Shown here: positions 34,201 through 43,777 of the stretch, piece after piece
Layout of the letters: each line of letters opens with the position of its first letter
Position numbering within the stretch: position 1 is the first letter of the stretch
Assembly (NCBI RefSeq): GCF_036826855.1
Contig: NZ_CP104578.1
Span: forward strand, 7,870,501-7,934,500
Direction: 5' to 3'
DNA from: Streptomyces sp. SJL17-4
GTDB lineage: Bacteria; Actinomycetota; Actinomycetes; Streptomycetales; Streptomycetaceae
Length of the DNA stretch: 64,000 nucleotides
Position numbers and translations under genes: made by a program
The notes under the pieces: generated by a model
What the model was told of the DNA's origin: nothing
The model's database searches: none
The model's input: only the letters and a program-made list of their open reading frames with translations

Positions 34201-34274
34201 CGCCCGGCCCTGGCCTCTGTGCCGTCCCGTCCGTCCCCGCCCGGCCCTGGCCTCTATGCCGTCCCGTCCGTCCC
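34201..34274. repeat. 37-bp tandem duplication over the end of the CBS-BON gene
   Basis: The segment beginning CGCCCGGCCCTGGCCTCT at 34201 is repeated from 34238. The copies differ by TGT versus TAT (position 34256); that A completes the TAG stop of the leftward CBS gene at 34254-34256, which the other copy lacks. Confidence 0.85.
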
Positions 34275-34877
34275 CGCCCGGTCGCGTTCCTCGTCCTCGT
34301 ACGTCAGCCGGTCCTCGACCTCCACCACCCCGTCCACCGTCTCGCACAGCCGGACGAGGATCGGGCCGATCCCCGCGCGGTCCAGCGTGCCGCTCAGCGT
34401 CACCCGGCCCTCGTCGACGTCGATGTGGACGGCGGAGGGGGAGAGGCGCAGGATGCGGACGACCACGTCCTCGCGGATCTCCTCCTGGATCGAGCGGTCC
34501 CTCCGCAGGAACAGCTGGAGCAGATCGCTCCGGCTCAGCACCCCGATCAGCCGCCCCTCCGCGTCGACGACCGGCAGCCGCTTCACCCGGTGCCGTTCCA
34601 TGAGCCGGGCCGCCTCGACGGCTGTCCAGGAGGGCCTGGCCGTCACGACGGGGCTCGACATCATGGCCTCCGCGGTGCTCGGCCCGTCCTTCGCGGTGTG
34701 CCGCCGCAGCAGGTCGGCCTCGGAGACCACGCCCACGGGCCGGTTCTCGTCGTCGACCACCGGGACGGCGGTGATGCCGTACTCGTCGAGGAGCCGCGCG
34801 ATCTCCTTGAACGACGTCCCTGGCTGCACCGCCACCGCGGTCGGCGTCATCAGGTCGGCGACACTGCGGTGCCTCAT
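34254..34877 (-). CDS. CBS-domain pair with C-terminal BON domain
   Basis: 207 residues from ATG 34877. Residues 1-60 and 75-135 are two CBS repeats (VADLMTPTAVAVQPGTSFKEIARLLDEYGITAVPVVDDENRPVGVVSEADLL; AMMSSPVVTARPSWTAVEAARLMERHRVKRLPVVDAEGRLIGVLSRSDLL), which bind adenosyl nucleotides. The C-terminal BON domain (VVVRILRLSPSAVHIDVDEGRVTLSGTLDRAGIGPILVRLCETVDGVVEVEDRL) may contact membranes or partners. Typical stress/energy sensor of actinomycetes. The stop codon arises in a tandem duplication. Confidence 0.92.
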   Translation of the reverse strand: MRHRSVADLMTPTAVAVQPGTSFKEIARLLDEYGITAVPVVDDENRPVGVVSEADLLRRHTAKDGPSTAEAMMSSPVVTARPSWTAVEAARLMERHRVKRLPVVDAEGRLIGVLSRSDLLQLFLRRDRSIQEEIREDVVVRILRLSPSAVHIDVDEGRVTLSGTLDRAGIGPILVRLCETVDGVVEVEDRLTYEDEERDRAGTDGTA

Positions 34878-34995
34878 CGTCCGTTCCGTCCCTTCTGGGT
34901 TCCGGAGTCCATGATCTCCTACCGGGCGCCGGAGCGGGACAAGGGGGCGACAGGGACTTGCAAGACGTGTCATGTACATGGTTACTTCGGGTAAG

Positions 34996-35079
34996 TCACG
35001 CTTCGAGTCGCGCCTGAACTCACGTCTCAAGTCACGTCTCACGTCACGTCTCACGTCACGTCTCACGTCACACCTCAAG
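34996..35079 (+). repeat. 12-bp minisatellite, seven degenerate copies
   Basis: Seven consecutive 12-bp units run from TCACGCTTCGAG (34996) through TCACGTCTCAAG and three identical TCACGTCTCACG to TCACACCTCAAG (ending 35079). They lie 58 bp upstream of the ATG chosen for the beta-propeller gene. In that gene's frame the array reads S-R-[LF]-x seven times. Confidence 0.92.
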
Positions 35080-35136
35080 TCAATGTCCGCAGTCGCCCGT
35101 GAAGTCAGCCCTTCGAGCCGGAAGAAGGACCCCCGT

Positions 35137-36423
35137 ATGCCCTCTCCCCGTACGCCGTCCGCCCGCCCCCGGCGCCTCGCCGCCGCCCTCGCGGTGGCCG
35201 TCGCCCTCGTCGCCACGGCCGGCGGGACCGGATCGGCCGCCCCCGGTGCGGTCACCACCGAGGCGCCGCCGGCCGCCGGACTGCGTGAGGCGATGTTCGT
35301 CGGCAACAACTGGGACGGAACGGCCGACGTCATCGCCGCCCAGGGCGACTTCCACCGCATCGGCCGGGTGAACGTCATCCCCGACAAGGAGGAACGACTC
35401 CGCGAGATCTATCTGAACCCCATCAAGCTCGCGTTCTTCCTCGGTGTCCGCAGCGGTCCCGGGGAGGGCCACGACCAGTTCGTCGACGACATGTACGCGA
35501 CCCCCGACGGCTCCTCCATGGTCGTCTCCCGGCCGAGCTTCGCCGATGTCGTCTCCCTCGACCTGCGCACCGGCCGGATCAACTGGCGTTTCCCCGTGGC
35601 CGGTTACCGCGCCGACCACATGGCCGTCTCGCCCGACGGCACCCGGGTCGCCGTCTCCGCGTCCACCGCCAACACGGTGCACGTCCTCGACATCGGCACC
35701 GGCCGCGAGATCGGCTCCTTCACGACGGGCGACAAGCCCCACGAGAACGTCTTCACCTCCGACGGACTCCTGTGGAACATGTCCATCGGTGAGGTCACCA
35801 CCGCCCTCGACGCCCCCTGGCTCGACTGGACCAAGGGCGACCGCCGCATCACCGTCGTCGACGCCACGACGTTCAGGACCGTCCGCGTCATCGACATGCG
35901 CGAGCGGCTCGACGCCTTCGGTCGCGGCGACCTCTCCGACGCCGTCCGGCCCGTCGCCTTCACCCCGGACGAGAAGAAGCTCTACCTCCAGGTCTCGTTC
36001 TACAACGGCCTCCTGGAGTACGACGTCACCACCGACCGCATCACCCGGGCCAAGGTCCTCCCCGGCAACCCGAAGACCGACCCCGACCGCACCACCTGGG
36101 TCAACGACTCGCGCCACCACGGCCTTTCGATGAGTCCCGACGGCAGCAAGCTCTGCGTCGCGGGAACGATGGACGACTACGCCACGGTGGTCGACCGCGC
36201 CACCCTCCAGGAGGGCCCGCTCGTCGAGGCCTCCAAGCCGTACTGGGCGACCGTGAGCGGCGACGGACGGTCCTGCGTCATCTCCGAGAGCGGCGCCGAC
36301 CGCGTCACCGCGATCGACTTCGCCACCGGCCGACGCGTGGCCTCCGTGGACGTCGGCGACCACCCGCAGCGCGTACGGCTCGCCCGCATCCCGGCCGACT
36401 GGGGCGGCTCCAGCGGGAGTTGA
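35137..36423 (+). CDS. Secreted YVTN/beta-propeller repeat protein
   Basis: 428 residues from ATG 35137 with GAAGAAGGA upstream; an in-frame open stretch to 34972 would add the minisatellite-encoded peptide but has no ribosome-binding site. Signal peptide: RPRRLAAALAVAVALVATAGGTGSAAPGAV, cleaved near AAP. The mature protein has repeated blade motifs such as HMAVSPDGTRVAVSASTANTVHVLDIGTGREIGSFTTG and HHGLSMSPDGSKLCVAGTMDDYATVVDRATL. Extracellular; could be a binding or lactonase-like propeller, no catalytic residues recognised. It converges with the secreted amidohydrolase gene across a strong terminator. Confidence 0.87.
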   Translation: MPSPRTPSARPRRLAAALAVAVALVATAGGTGSAAPGAVTTEAPPAAGLREAMFVGNNWDGTADVIAAQGDFHRIGRVNVIPDKEERLREIYLNPIKLAFFLGVRSGPGEGHDQFVDDMYATPDGSSMVVSRPSFADVVSLDLRTGRINWRFPVAGYRADHMAVSPDGTRVAVSASTANTVHVLDIGTGREIGSFTTGDKPHENVFTSDGLLWNMSIGEVTTALDAPWLDWTKGDRRITVVDATTFRTVRVIDMRERLDAFGRGDLSDAVRPVAFTPDEKKLYLQVSFYNGLLEYDVTTDRITRAKVLPGNPKTDPDRTTWVNDSRHHGLSMSPDGSKLCVAGTMDDYATVVDRATLQEGPLVEASKPYWATVSGDGRSCVISESGADRVTAIDFATGRRVASVDVGDHPQRVRLARIPADWGGSSGS

Positions 36424-36434
36424 GAGCCGACAAG

Positions 36435-36473
36435 GGGGGCCGGTCGGATCACGAGGTGATCCGACCGGCCCCC
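36435..36473. terminator. Bidirectional terminator between two secreted-protein genes
   Basis: Perfect 18-bp inverted repeat (36435-36452 with 36456-36473) with a 3-nt loop, 12 bp after the propeller stop and 13 bp after the convergent amidohydrolase stop. Confidence 0.9.
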
Positions 36474-36485
36474 ACCCGTTCACGC

Positions 36486-38549
36486 TCAGGCTCTGTGCAC
36501 CGCGACCTCGTAGAGCGAATAGCCCCACTGGGTCGCCCGCCGCTCGCCGTGGATCCGTACGTAACGGGCCGACGTCGACGCGAACTCCGCCGTGTCGTAC
36601 CCGCCGTCACCGGCGTCCGTGGACCACACCGTCCGCCAGTCCGTACCGTTCTCCGACACGTCGATCCGGTACTGACGCGCGTACGCCCGCTCCCAGTCCA
36701 GGGTGACCCGGCCCACCCTGCGGACGGCCCCGAGGTCCACGCCCATCCACTGGTCGTCCGACCAGTCGCTGGCCCAGCGTGAGCCGGTGTCGCCGTCCAG
36801 CGCGCGGCCCGGCGCGTAGCTGGTGAAGGGGTTCCACTCCGAGGAACTCGCCGAACCCGGCGCGCCCTTCGCGAGATCGACCCCCGGCTCGTGGTCCTCG
36901 GTCGCCTTCCACGTGGTCAGGTACGACTCCGCGCCGGCCGCCAGCTCGTCGACGACGCCCTGGCCGCCGCTGAGCCGGATCTGCTCGACCCAGTCCGGCA
37001 CCAGGCCGTTGTGCGAGGCGCCGTCGGTGTTGAGGTCCCAGGTGCGCTCTCCCGTCACCTGACGGTCGATCACCGAGCCGCCGTCGAAGCTGCGGAAGGG
37101 GTACTTCACCGCGTTCGGCGCCCCGCTGCCCACCGGGGCCGGCCAGCCGCCGACACCGTTCATGTCGGTGCCGTACCCGAGACCGACCTTGTACTTGGCG
37201 CGCAGCGCGGCCTTCTGCGCCGCCTCGCCGACGAAGCCCTCCGCGCCGTGCATGTACTGGGCGACGAAACCGCCCAGCTTGTACATGCGCTCCGTCCAGT
37301 CCAGGTCCATCCAGCTGTGGCTGGAGAGGACGCCCGGGTACTCCTCGGACTCCAGGATGTCCAATGCCCGCCCGGCGGCCTTGACGCTCATGTGGTCCAG
37401 CTCCAGCATCATGCCGCGGTCGATCATGCCCCGCAGGGCGTGTTCACCGAGCCTGGTCAGACCACGCGTGTTGCACTTCGCGTCGGAGGCGTACGAGGGG
37501 GTGCTGACACCCGGCGGCAGCTTGGCCGCCATCACCGGGGCGGCCGCGAGCCCGATCGGGTTGTCGTGCTGCGGGCCCACGCACTTCTCCGTCGCCCAGA
37601 AGGTGCCCGTCGACAGGAACTGGCCGATGTTGACCGCCGTACCGATGGCGCCCGAGTCGAAGCGGACACCGCACAGCGCGTTGTCGAACTTGTGGCACAG
37701 GAACATGCTGCGCACCCCGAGCCCGTACAGCTCGTCGAGACCGCGGTCGATGTCCTCCTTGCTGCACTGCGCGACATCGAGGATCTGCTTGCAGCCGAAC
37801 GGCTCCGAGGTCTCGACGCCCAGGACGACCGCCAGCTTGCCCTGCTCGATCACCGAGCGCGCCTGCGCCGCGGAGGTGACGATCCGGAACCAGCCCTTGC
37901 CGGGCCCGCCGTACATCCCGTCCACGTAGTCCTGGAGTTCGTACGTCTTCCGGGCCTGGAGGCGGATCGACGTCATCTCGTCGCAGCTCCGGTCCCGGGG
38001 CAGGATCGAGCAGATGAGGCCGTTCGTCACCAGGTCGTTGACGAGCACGCGCTGCCCGCCGCGCCAGGCGCGCTCCACCCACGCGTAGTAGTTCTGCTGG
38101 TGCGTCAGGGAGTTGTGGGCGGGCCAGTCCTTGAACGTGGGCCAGCCGACCGGGTCGTGATGGCCGTCGGCCCCACCGGTGATGTTCTCGAACAGTGCGC
38201 CCGAACCATCGGGATAGTGCTCGGGACAGTCCTTGAGCGCCTCCGCGGCACCGGCCGTGGAGAACGTCTGGCCGCAGATGAGCCGGCCGCCGAACCCCTC
38301 GTTGGACATCAGGTGGTTGTGCGCGTCGACGAAGCCGCGCACCTTCCCCTGCGCGTCCGTTCCCGTGAACGGCGTGCCCGTGACATTGATCTGCGAGTCG
38401 GCCGCGGGGCGGGAGGTGGGCTCCCACCACGAACCGCCGGTGGCGGCAGCGGGAACGGGGCCGGAGCCGAAGAGGACGGCGGCCAGGGCGAGGAACAGCG
38501 CAAGGAGGGCGGATCTGCCGCCGGTCCCGCGCGCGATGGGTCGAGTCAT
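36486..38549 (-). CDS. Secreted metal-dependent amidohydrolase-like protein with C-terminal F5/8 type C (discoidin/CBM32) domain
   Basis: 687 residues, ATG. Signal peptide (RSALLALFLALAAVLFGSGPVPAAAT). A TIM-barrel hydrolase-like domain follows: KVRGFVDAHNHLMSNEGFGG (HxH metal pair), a second segment with VVLGVETSEPFGCKQ, SMFLCHKFDNALCGVRFD, GMMLELDHMSVKAAGRALDIL and VLSSHSWMDLDWTER, recalling membrane-dipeptidase relatives. The C-terminal 140 residues (SSEWNPFTSYAPGRALDGDTGSRWASDWSDDQWMGVDLGAVRRVGRVTLDWE...YRIDVSENGTDW) are a discoidin domain that usually binds carbohydrate or protein. Several Cys could form disulfides. Extracellular; the substrate is unknown. Confidence 0.87.
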   Translation of the reverse strand: MTRPIARGTGGRSALLALFLALAAVLFGSGPVPAAATGGSWWEPTSRPAADSQINVTGTPFTGTDAQGKVRGFVDAHNHLMSNEGFGGRLICGQTFSTAGAAEALKDCPEHYPDGSGALFENITGGADGHHDPVGWPTFKDWPAHNSLTHQQNYYAWVERAWRGGQRVLVNDLVTNGLICSILPRDRSCDEMTSIRLQARKTYELQDYVDGMYGGPGKGWFRIVTSAAQARSVIEQGKLAVVLGVETSEPFGCKQILDVAQCSKEDIDRGLDELYGLGVRSMFLCHKFDNALCGVRFDSGAIGTAVNIGQFLSTGTFWATEKCVGPQHDNPIGLAAAPVMAAKLPPGVSTPSYASDAKCNTRGLTRLGEHALRGMIDRGMMLELDHMSVKAAGRALDILESEEYPGVLSSHSWMDLDWTERMYKLGGFVAQYMHGAEGFVGEAAQKAALRAKYKVGLGYGTDMNGVGGWPAPVGSGAPNAVKYPFRSFDGGSVIDRQVTGERTWDLNTDGASHNGLVPDWVEQIRLSGGQGVVDELAAGAESYLTTWKATEDHEPGVDLAKGAPGSASSSEWNPFTSYAPGRALDGDTGSRWASDWSDDQWMGVDLGAVRRVGRVTLDWERAYARQYRIDVSENGTDWRTVWSTDAGDGGYDTAEFASTSARYVRIHGERRATQWGYSLYEVAVHRA

Positions 38550-38635
38550 GGTCAGCGATGCCTCCGGACGGTGGGGGAGTACCGGGCGCCCCGAGGATCG
38601 CGGTGTCGGCTGAGTGAGTCAATAGTCCGGGACAG

Positions 38636-38654
38636 ATGACCTGTTGATGGTCAT
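38636..38654. promoter_or_regulatory. Inverted repeat upstream of the amidohydrolase gene
   Basis: ATGACC (38636-38641) and GGTCAT (38649-38654) flank a 7-bp spacer. It lies in the 136-bp gap between the TetR gene and the amidohydrolase gene it precedes on the same strand; a regulatory site is a guess. Confidence 0.3.
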
Positions 38655-38685
38655 GAGGCTTCCCCCTGGGCAACGGACGGGCCCG

Positions 38686-39279
38686 TCATCCCTCGATGAG
38701 AAACACCAGTTGATCGGCCGTCAGATCGAGCAGGGTCGCCGCGGTCCTCTCGTCCCCGACGACCAGGAACTGGAGCGTGAGACCGTCGATCGCCGCCGCC
38801 AGGTACCGGGCGATCGTCTCCACCGGCACCCGCGTCTCCATGTCCCGCACCGCGCGAACCTGCTCGACGAGCGCGCCCGCGGACACCACGTACTGCTCGT
38901 ACTGCGCGCGCGCCACATGCTCGAACCCCGGCTCCCGCAGGGCGTACTGGGTGAGGTCGTACGTCAGCATGTGCTCACCGGGACGGGCCGTGACATGGTC
39001 CCAGTACGACTGGAGCGCGCCCCGTACGGTCTCGCGCAGGGTGGCACCGGGCTCGACCGTCGACATCACGCGCGCCACGTAGTCGCTGTTGATCGTCTCG
39101 ATCGCGGCTTCGAGGAGGGCCTGCTTGGACTCGAAGCAGTAGTGGAAGACGCTCAGCGAGACACCCGCCTCGGCGCAGATCGACCGGGTGGTGGTCCGGG
39201 CGACCCCGTCCCTGGTCATCGCCCTGATCGCCGCGTCGACCAGCTGTCTGCGTCGTTCGGCCGACGGCATCCGCCCCAT
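38686..39279 (-). CDS. TetR-family transcriptional regulator
   Basis: 197 residues from ATG 39279 with GAGGAGGAACC upstream. HTH: ERRRQLVDAAIRAMTRDGVARTTTRSICAEAGVSLSVFHYCFESKQALLEAAIE; ligand domain with LRETVRGALQSYWDHVTARPGEHMLTYDLTQYALREPGFEHVARAQYEQYV. The next gene on the same strand is the secreted amidohydrolase, which it may regulate. An in-frame extension to 39627 is a shadow of the exonuclease gene. Confidence 0.9.
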   Translation of the reverse strand: MGRMPSAERRRQLVDAAIRAMTRDGVARTTTRSICAEAGVSLSVFHYCFESKQALLEAAIETINSDYVARVMSTVEPGATLRETVRGALQSYWDHVTARPGEHMLTYDLTQYALREPGFEHVARAQYEQYVVSAGALVEQVRAVRDMETRVPVETIARYLAAAIDGLTLQFLVVGDERTAATLLDLTADQLVFLIEG

Positions 39280-39328
39280 GGTTCCTCCTCGCGTCCGGCG
39301 CCAGGGTAACCGCAGGCCCCGCAGCCGC

Positions 39329-39907
39329 CTACGGAACGTCCACCGCGCCGGCCGGCGGCCACGCGCCCCGCTCCGTGAGCCGCAGGACCAACGCCGCGAT
39401 GTTCCAGGCGTCGTCCTCGCCCCGGTGATGACGCCCCTCCAGGGGCAGCCCCGCGACCTCCAGGGCGCGCGCCATACCGGGGCGCCTGCCAAGGCCGTAC
39501 GCCTCGGTGAACACGGCTTTGGCGTTGGTGTGGTGGCGCCCGAAGGGATACGGGATGCCGCTGACCCGGCACTGGTGGGTGAACTGCTTGCGGTCGTAGT
39601 CGCCCCAGCTCGCCCAGGGCCGCACACCCGCCTCGTACGTGGTCGCCAACAGCCGGCAGGCGGCGGCGAAGTCCAGACCGGTGTCGACCTCCGCCTGGGT
39701 GAGCCCGGTCAGTTCGGTGCAGAACGCGCTGACCTTCGATCGGGCCGGCCGCACCAGGATCCGGTGCCGGGAGACCCGTTCACCCGCGCGTGCGTCGACC
39801 ACCGTCAGACCGATCTCGATGATCTCGCTGACGGCGCCGGGCGGACGCTCGCCCTCCCAGCAGGTCGCCTCGACGTCGACGACGTTGATCAATCCCCCGT
39901 GATACAT
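39329..39907 (-). CDS. DEDDh 3'-5' exonuclease (KapD/ERI-1-like)
   Basis: 192 residues from ATG 39907. Exo I INVVDVEATCWEG (Asp, Glu), Exo II around LTGLTQAEVDTG...WASWGDYDRKQF (Asp), Exo III HHRGEDDAWNIAAL (His and Asp). This matches the small RNase T/KapD/ERI-1-like exonucleases rather than the DNA polymerase epsilon subunit. It trims 3' ends of RNA or DNA; the natural substrate is unknown. Confidence 0.9.
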   Translation of the reverse strand: MYHGGLINVVDVEATCWEGERPPGAVSEIIEIGLTVVDARAGERVSRHRILVRPARSKVSAFCTELTGLTQAEVDTGLDFAAACRLLATTYEAGVRPWASWGDYDRKQFTHQCRVSGIPYPFGRHHTNAKAVFTEAYGLGRRPGMARALEVAGLPLEGRHHRGEDDAWNIAALVLRLTERGAWPPAGAVDVP

Positions 39908-39946
39908 GGCCAGAAGCCTAATCGGTCCCCCTGCTAGGGTGCGCCG

Positions 39947-40375
39947 ATGTCCTCGACCAAGGAATTCCACGTCACCTTCGACTGCGCGCAACCCGAGCGC
40001 GTCGCCCGTTTCTGGTGCGAGGTGCTGGGGTACGTCGTACCGCCGCCGCCCAAGGGATCCGACACCGGGGAGGAGTACGACCGCTCGCGGCCGGCCGAGG
40101 AGTGGGGGGCCCGGTTCGCGTGCGTCGACCCCTCGGGCGTGGGTCCGCGGCTGTACTTCCAGCGCGTTCCCGAGGGCAAGGTCGTCAAGAACCGGGTGCA
40201 TCTCGACGTACGGGTCGCCACCGGGCTCGTGGGCGAGGAGCGCCTGGCCGCGCTGGAGGCCGAGTGTACACGGCTGCTCGCCCTCGGCGCGGTACGCGAG
40301 CGCCTGCTGTACGACGGGCACGACGCGTGCATCGTGATGCGGGACATCGAGGGCAACGAGTTCTGTCTCGACTGA
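39947..40375 (+). CDS. VOC-superfamily (glyoxalase-like) protein
   Basis: 142 residues from ATG 39947. FHVTFDCAQPERVARFWCEVLGYVVPPPPKGSD, GPRLYFQRVPEGKVVKNRVHLDVRVATG and CIVMRDIEGNEFCLD give the paired beta-alpha-beta fold of the glyoxalase_6-like group. Divergent from the exonuclease gene by 39 bp. Catalytic role is not predictable. Confidence 0.9.
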   Translation: MSSTKEFHVTFDCAQPERVARFWCEVLGYVVPPPPKGSDTGEEYDRSRPAEEWGARFACVDPSGVGPRLYFQRVPEGKVVKNRVHLDVRVATGLVGEERLAALEAECTRLLALGAVRERLLYDGHDACIVMRDIEGNEFCLD

Positions 40376-40413
40376 GCGCCCGCCCCGTCGGCGAGCGCCG
40401 CCGCCGAACAGCG

Positions 40414-41085
40414 TCAGTCCCGCTCCAGGTCCAGGACCTCGCGCAAGGCCGCCACCGCGTGCGCCCGGTGCTCGTCCAGCCAGCGGACGGTGGCGTCCTC
40501 GTCGCCGTGCCGGAGCGCGGAGATGACGGCGCGATGCTCGCGGACGGCCTGCTTCCGGTGCGGATCCTCGGTGTAGTAGAGCGAGCGGTACGCGTCCGTG
40601 GAGTCCCACAGCGTCGCGATCAGGCGGACCAGGCGCGGCATCCCCGACGCCTCGACGAGCGTGAAGTGGAAGCGCCGGTTCGCCGCTGCCATCGCCGGCA
40701 CGTCGCCCTCGTCGGCCGCCCGCTCCACCTCGCGCTGGATGCGTTCGAGGGTGGCCACGATGCCGTCCGGCATCCGCCGCACGGCCAGCCGCACGGCCTC
40801 CGTCTCCAGCAGCTCACGGATCCGGTAGATCTCCTCCAGGTCGGCGAGCGACAACTCCGCCACGAAGTAGCCCCGGTGGATGTGATGGACGACCAGACCC
40901 TCGGCCTCCAGGGCCTTCAGGGCCTCGCGCAGCGGCACCCGGCTCACCTCGAACCGGGCCGCGAGGGCGTCCTGACGGATCTGCCCGCCGGGCCTCAGCT
41001 CCCCGCTGGTGATGGCGCGCCGCAGTTCCTCGAGAACGAACTGCTGGGCGGTCTGCGGCCGCCGTTTCTGCACCGCGCTGCTCAT
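40414..41085 (-). CDS. GntR-family (FCD) transcriptional regulator
   Basis: 223 residues from ATG 41085 (GGAAGG 9 nt upstream); a 21-residue in-frame extension to 41148 lacks support. HTH: AQQFVLEELRRAITSGELRPGGQIRQDALAARFEVSRVPLREALKALEAEGLVVHHIHRGYFV; the FCD domain has VRLAVRRMPD, ANRRFHFTLVEASG and EHRAVISAL with the usual acidic/His metal residues. It lies just upstream, on the same strand, of nothing else; the CoA-transferase gene at 41167 precedes it, 81 bp away. It probably binds the TTGGATCCA-type dyad at 42415-42447. Confidence 0.9.
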   Translation of the reverse strand: MSSAVQKRRPQTAQQFVLEELRRAITSGELRPGGQIRQDALAARFEVSRVPLREALKALEAEGLVVHHIHRGYFVAELSLADLEEIYRIRELLETEAVRLAVRRMPDGIVATLERIQREVERAADEGDVPAMAAANRRFHFTLVEASGMPRLVRLIATLWDSTDAYRSLYYTEDPHRKQAVREHRAVISALRHGDEDATVRWLDEHRAHAVAALREVLDLERD

Positions 41086-41166
41086 CGCCTGTGACCTTCC
41101 GATCCCTCGTGCTGCCCACCGGATGATCTCTCCACCGGTGCCGACCATCTTCCTACGCGCGCGTGG

Positions 41167-42363
41167 TCACGGATTCCCCGCGGCGCTCTCCTCCGTCCGG
41201 CCCAGGGAGGCCCGTACGTCCTCCGTGTGCTCGCCGAGCCGCGGGGGAGAGGCGCGGTACGTGGGAGGCGTGGCGCCGAGCCGGACCGGATGGGCGACCT
41301 GACCGGGACCGGCCGCGGCCTCCGGGACCCGCGGGGCGAGCCCCAGACGGTCCGCGAGGTCGAACGCGGCGGCCAGGTCGTTGATCGGCCCGCACGGCAC
41401 CCCGGCCGCGGTGAGCTCCTCGAACCAGCCGTCGGCGGTACGGGTCCCCAGCGGCCCGGCGAGGGCCGTCACCAGCTCGTCCCGGTGCGAGACCCGGGCC
41501 GTGTTCGTCGCGAAGCGCGGATCGTCGGCGAGCCCGGACAGACCGAGCCGCTCGCACAGGACCCGGAACTGCCGGTCGTTGCCCACGGCCAGGACCAGAG
41601 GCCGGTCCCGCGCCTCGAAGACCTCGTACGGAGCGATGCTCGGATGCCGGTTGCCCATCGCGCGCGGCACGACCCCGGCCCCGAGGTGGGCGGCCGCCTG
41701 GTTGGTGAGCGCCGACAGGAGGGAGGAGAGCAGCGAGACCTCGACCCGCTGGCCCTCGCCGGTGCGCTCGCGGTGGCGGAGGGCGGCGAGGACGCCCATG
41801 CCCGCGTGCAGCCCGGTGATGACGTCGACCAGGGCGACCCCCGCCTTCGTCCCCTGCCCGTCCGGTTCACCCGTCACGCTCATGAGGCCGCCCATGGCCT
41901 GCACGAGCAGGTCGTAGCCGGGCAGCCGGGCACCCGCGTCGGTGCCGAAGCCGGTCACCGAGCAGTAGACGAGACCGGGGTTGGTCGCCCGCACGTGTTC
42001 GTACCCGAGGCCCAGCTTCTCCATCGTGCCGGGGCGGAAGTTCTCCACCAGGACGTCCGCGCGGTCCACGATCGCGCGCGCCGTCGCCAGGTCATCGGGG
42101 TCGGTGAGGTCGAGCGCGACCGAGCGCTTGTTGCGGTTCACCCCGAGGAAGTAGGTGGCCTCGCCGTCGGCGAACGGCGGCCCCCACGCGCGCGTGTCGT
42201 CGCCGGAGCCCGGCCGCTCGATCTTGATCACGTCCGCGCCGAGGTCGGCGAGGAGCATCGTCATGTACGGCCCCGCCAGGACCCGGCCGAAGTCGGCGAC
42301 GACGATCCCGGACAGGGCGCCGACCGCTGTCGGCCCCGGTGTGCCCTGCTGGTCTGCGCGCAT
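41167..42363 (-). CDS. CaiB/BaiF family III CoA-transferase
   Basis: 398 residues. VVADFGRVLAGPYMTMLLADLGADVIKIERPGSGDDTRAWGPPF is the N-terminal Rossmann-like region, VNRNKRSVALDLTDPD and LVENFRPGTMEKLGLGYEHVRATNPGLVYCSVTGFG follow, and the catalytic Asp is expected in GYDLLVQAMGGLMSVTGEPDG. It moves CoA between short organic acids. It is divergent from an acyl-CoA dehydrogenase of the glutaryl-CoA type, so a glutarate/dicarboxylate degradation pair (CoA transfer, then oxidation) is a good guess. Confidence 0.92.
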   Translation of the reverse strand: MRADQQGTPGPTAVGALSGIVVADFGRVLAGPYMTMLLADLGADVIKIERPGSGDDTRAWGPPFADGEATYFLGVNRNKRSVALDLTDPDDLATARAIVDRADVLVENFRPGTMEKLGLGYEHVRATNPGLVYCSVTGFGTDAGARLPGYDLLVQAMGGLMSVTGEPDGQGTKAGVALVDVITGLHAGMGVLAALRHRERTGEGQRVEVSLLSSLLSALTNQAAAHLGAGVVPRAMGNRHPSIAPYEVFEARDRPLVLAVGNDRQFRVLCERLGLSGLADDPRFATNTARVSHRDELVTALAGPLGTRTADGWFEELTAAGVPCGPINDLAAAFDLADRLGLAPRVPEAAAGPGQVAHPVRLGATPPTYRASPPRLGEHTEDVRASLGRTEESAAGNP

Positions 42364-42414
42364 CCCGCTCTCCCTCGCCGGCGATCGGATCCCATCGGAC
42401 GGTACGGCCGGGAT

Positions 42415-42447
42415 ATCGGATTTTCAATACTGGATCCAATATCCGAT
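42415..42447. promoter_or_regulatory. Palindromic operator between CoA-transferase and acyl-CoA dehydrogenase genes
   Basis: ATCGGAT (42415-42421) and ATCCGAT (42441-42447) flank ATACTGGATCCAATAT (42427-42442), itself a 14-of-16 dyad centred on GGATCC. The block is markedly A+T-rich. Nested dyads of this type are normal for FCD-GntR regulators; the gene at 40414-41085 is the likely binder (inference). Confidence 0.6.
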
Positions 42448-42499
42448 CTGGGGCTAGGCTTCGCCTCGCCGAGTTGCCACAGCCGCCAGGAGGCCGTCC

Positions 42500-43714
<1,215 letters not shown>

Positions 43715-43777
43715 GCCGCGCCGGAAGGCCGTCCTGACGCGGGCTCGGCCTGACGTCGGCTCAGTCCGGCGCGGGGC

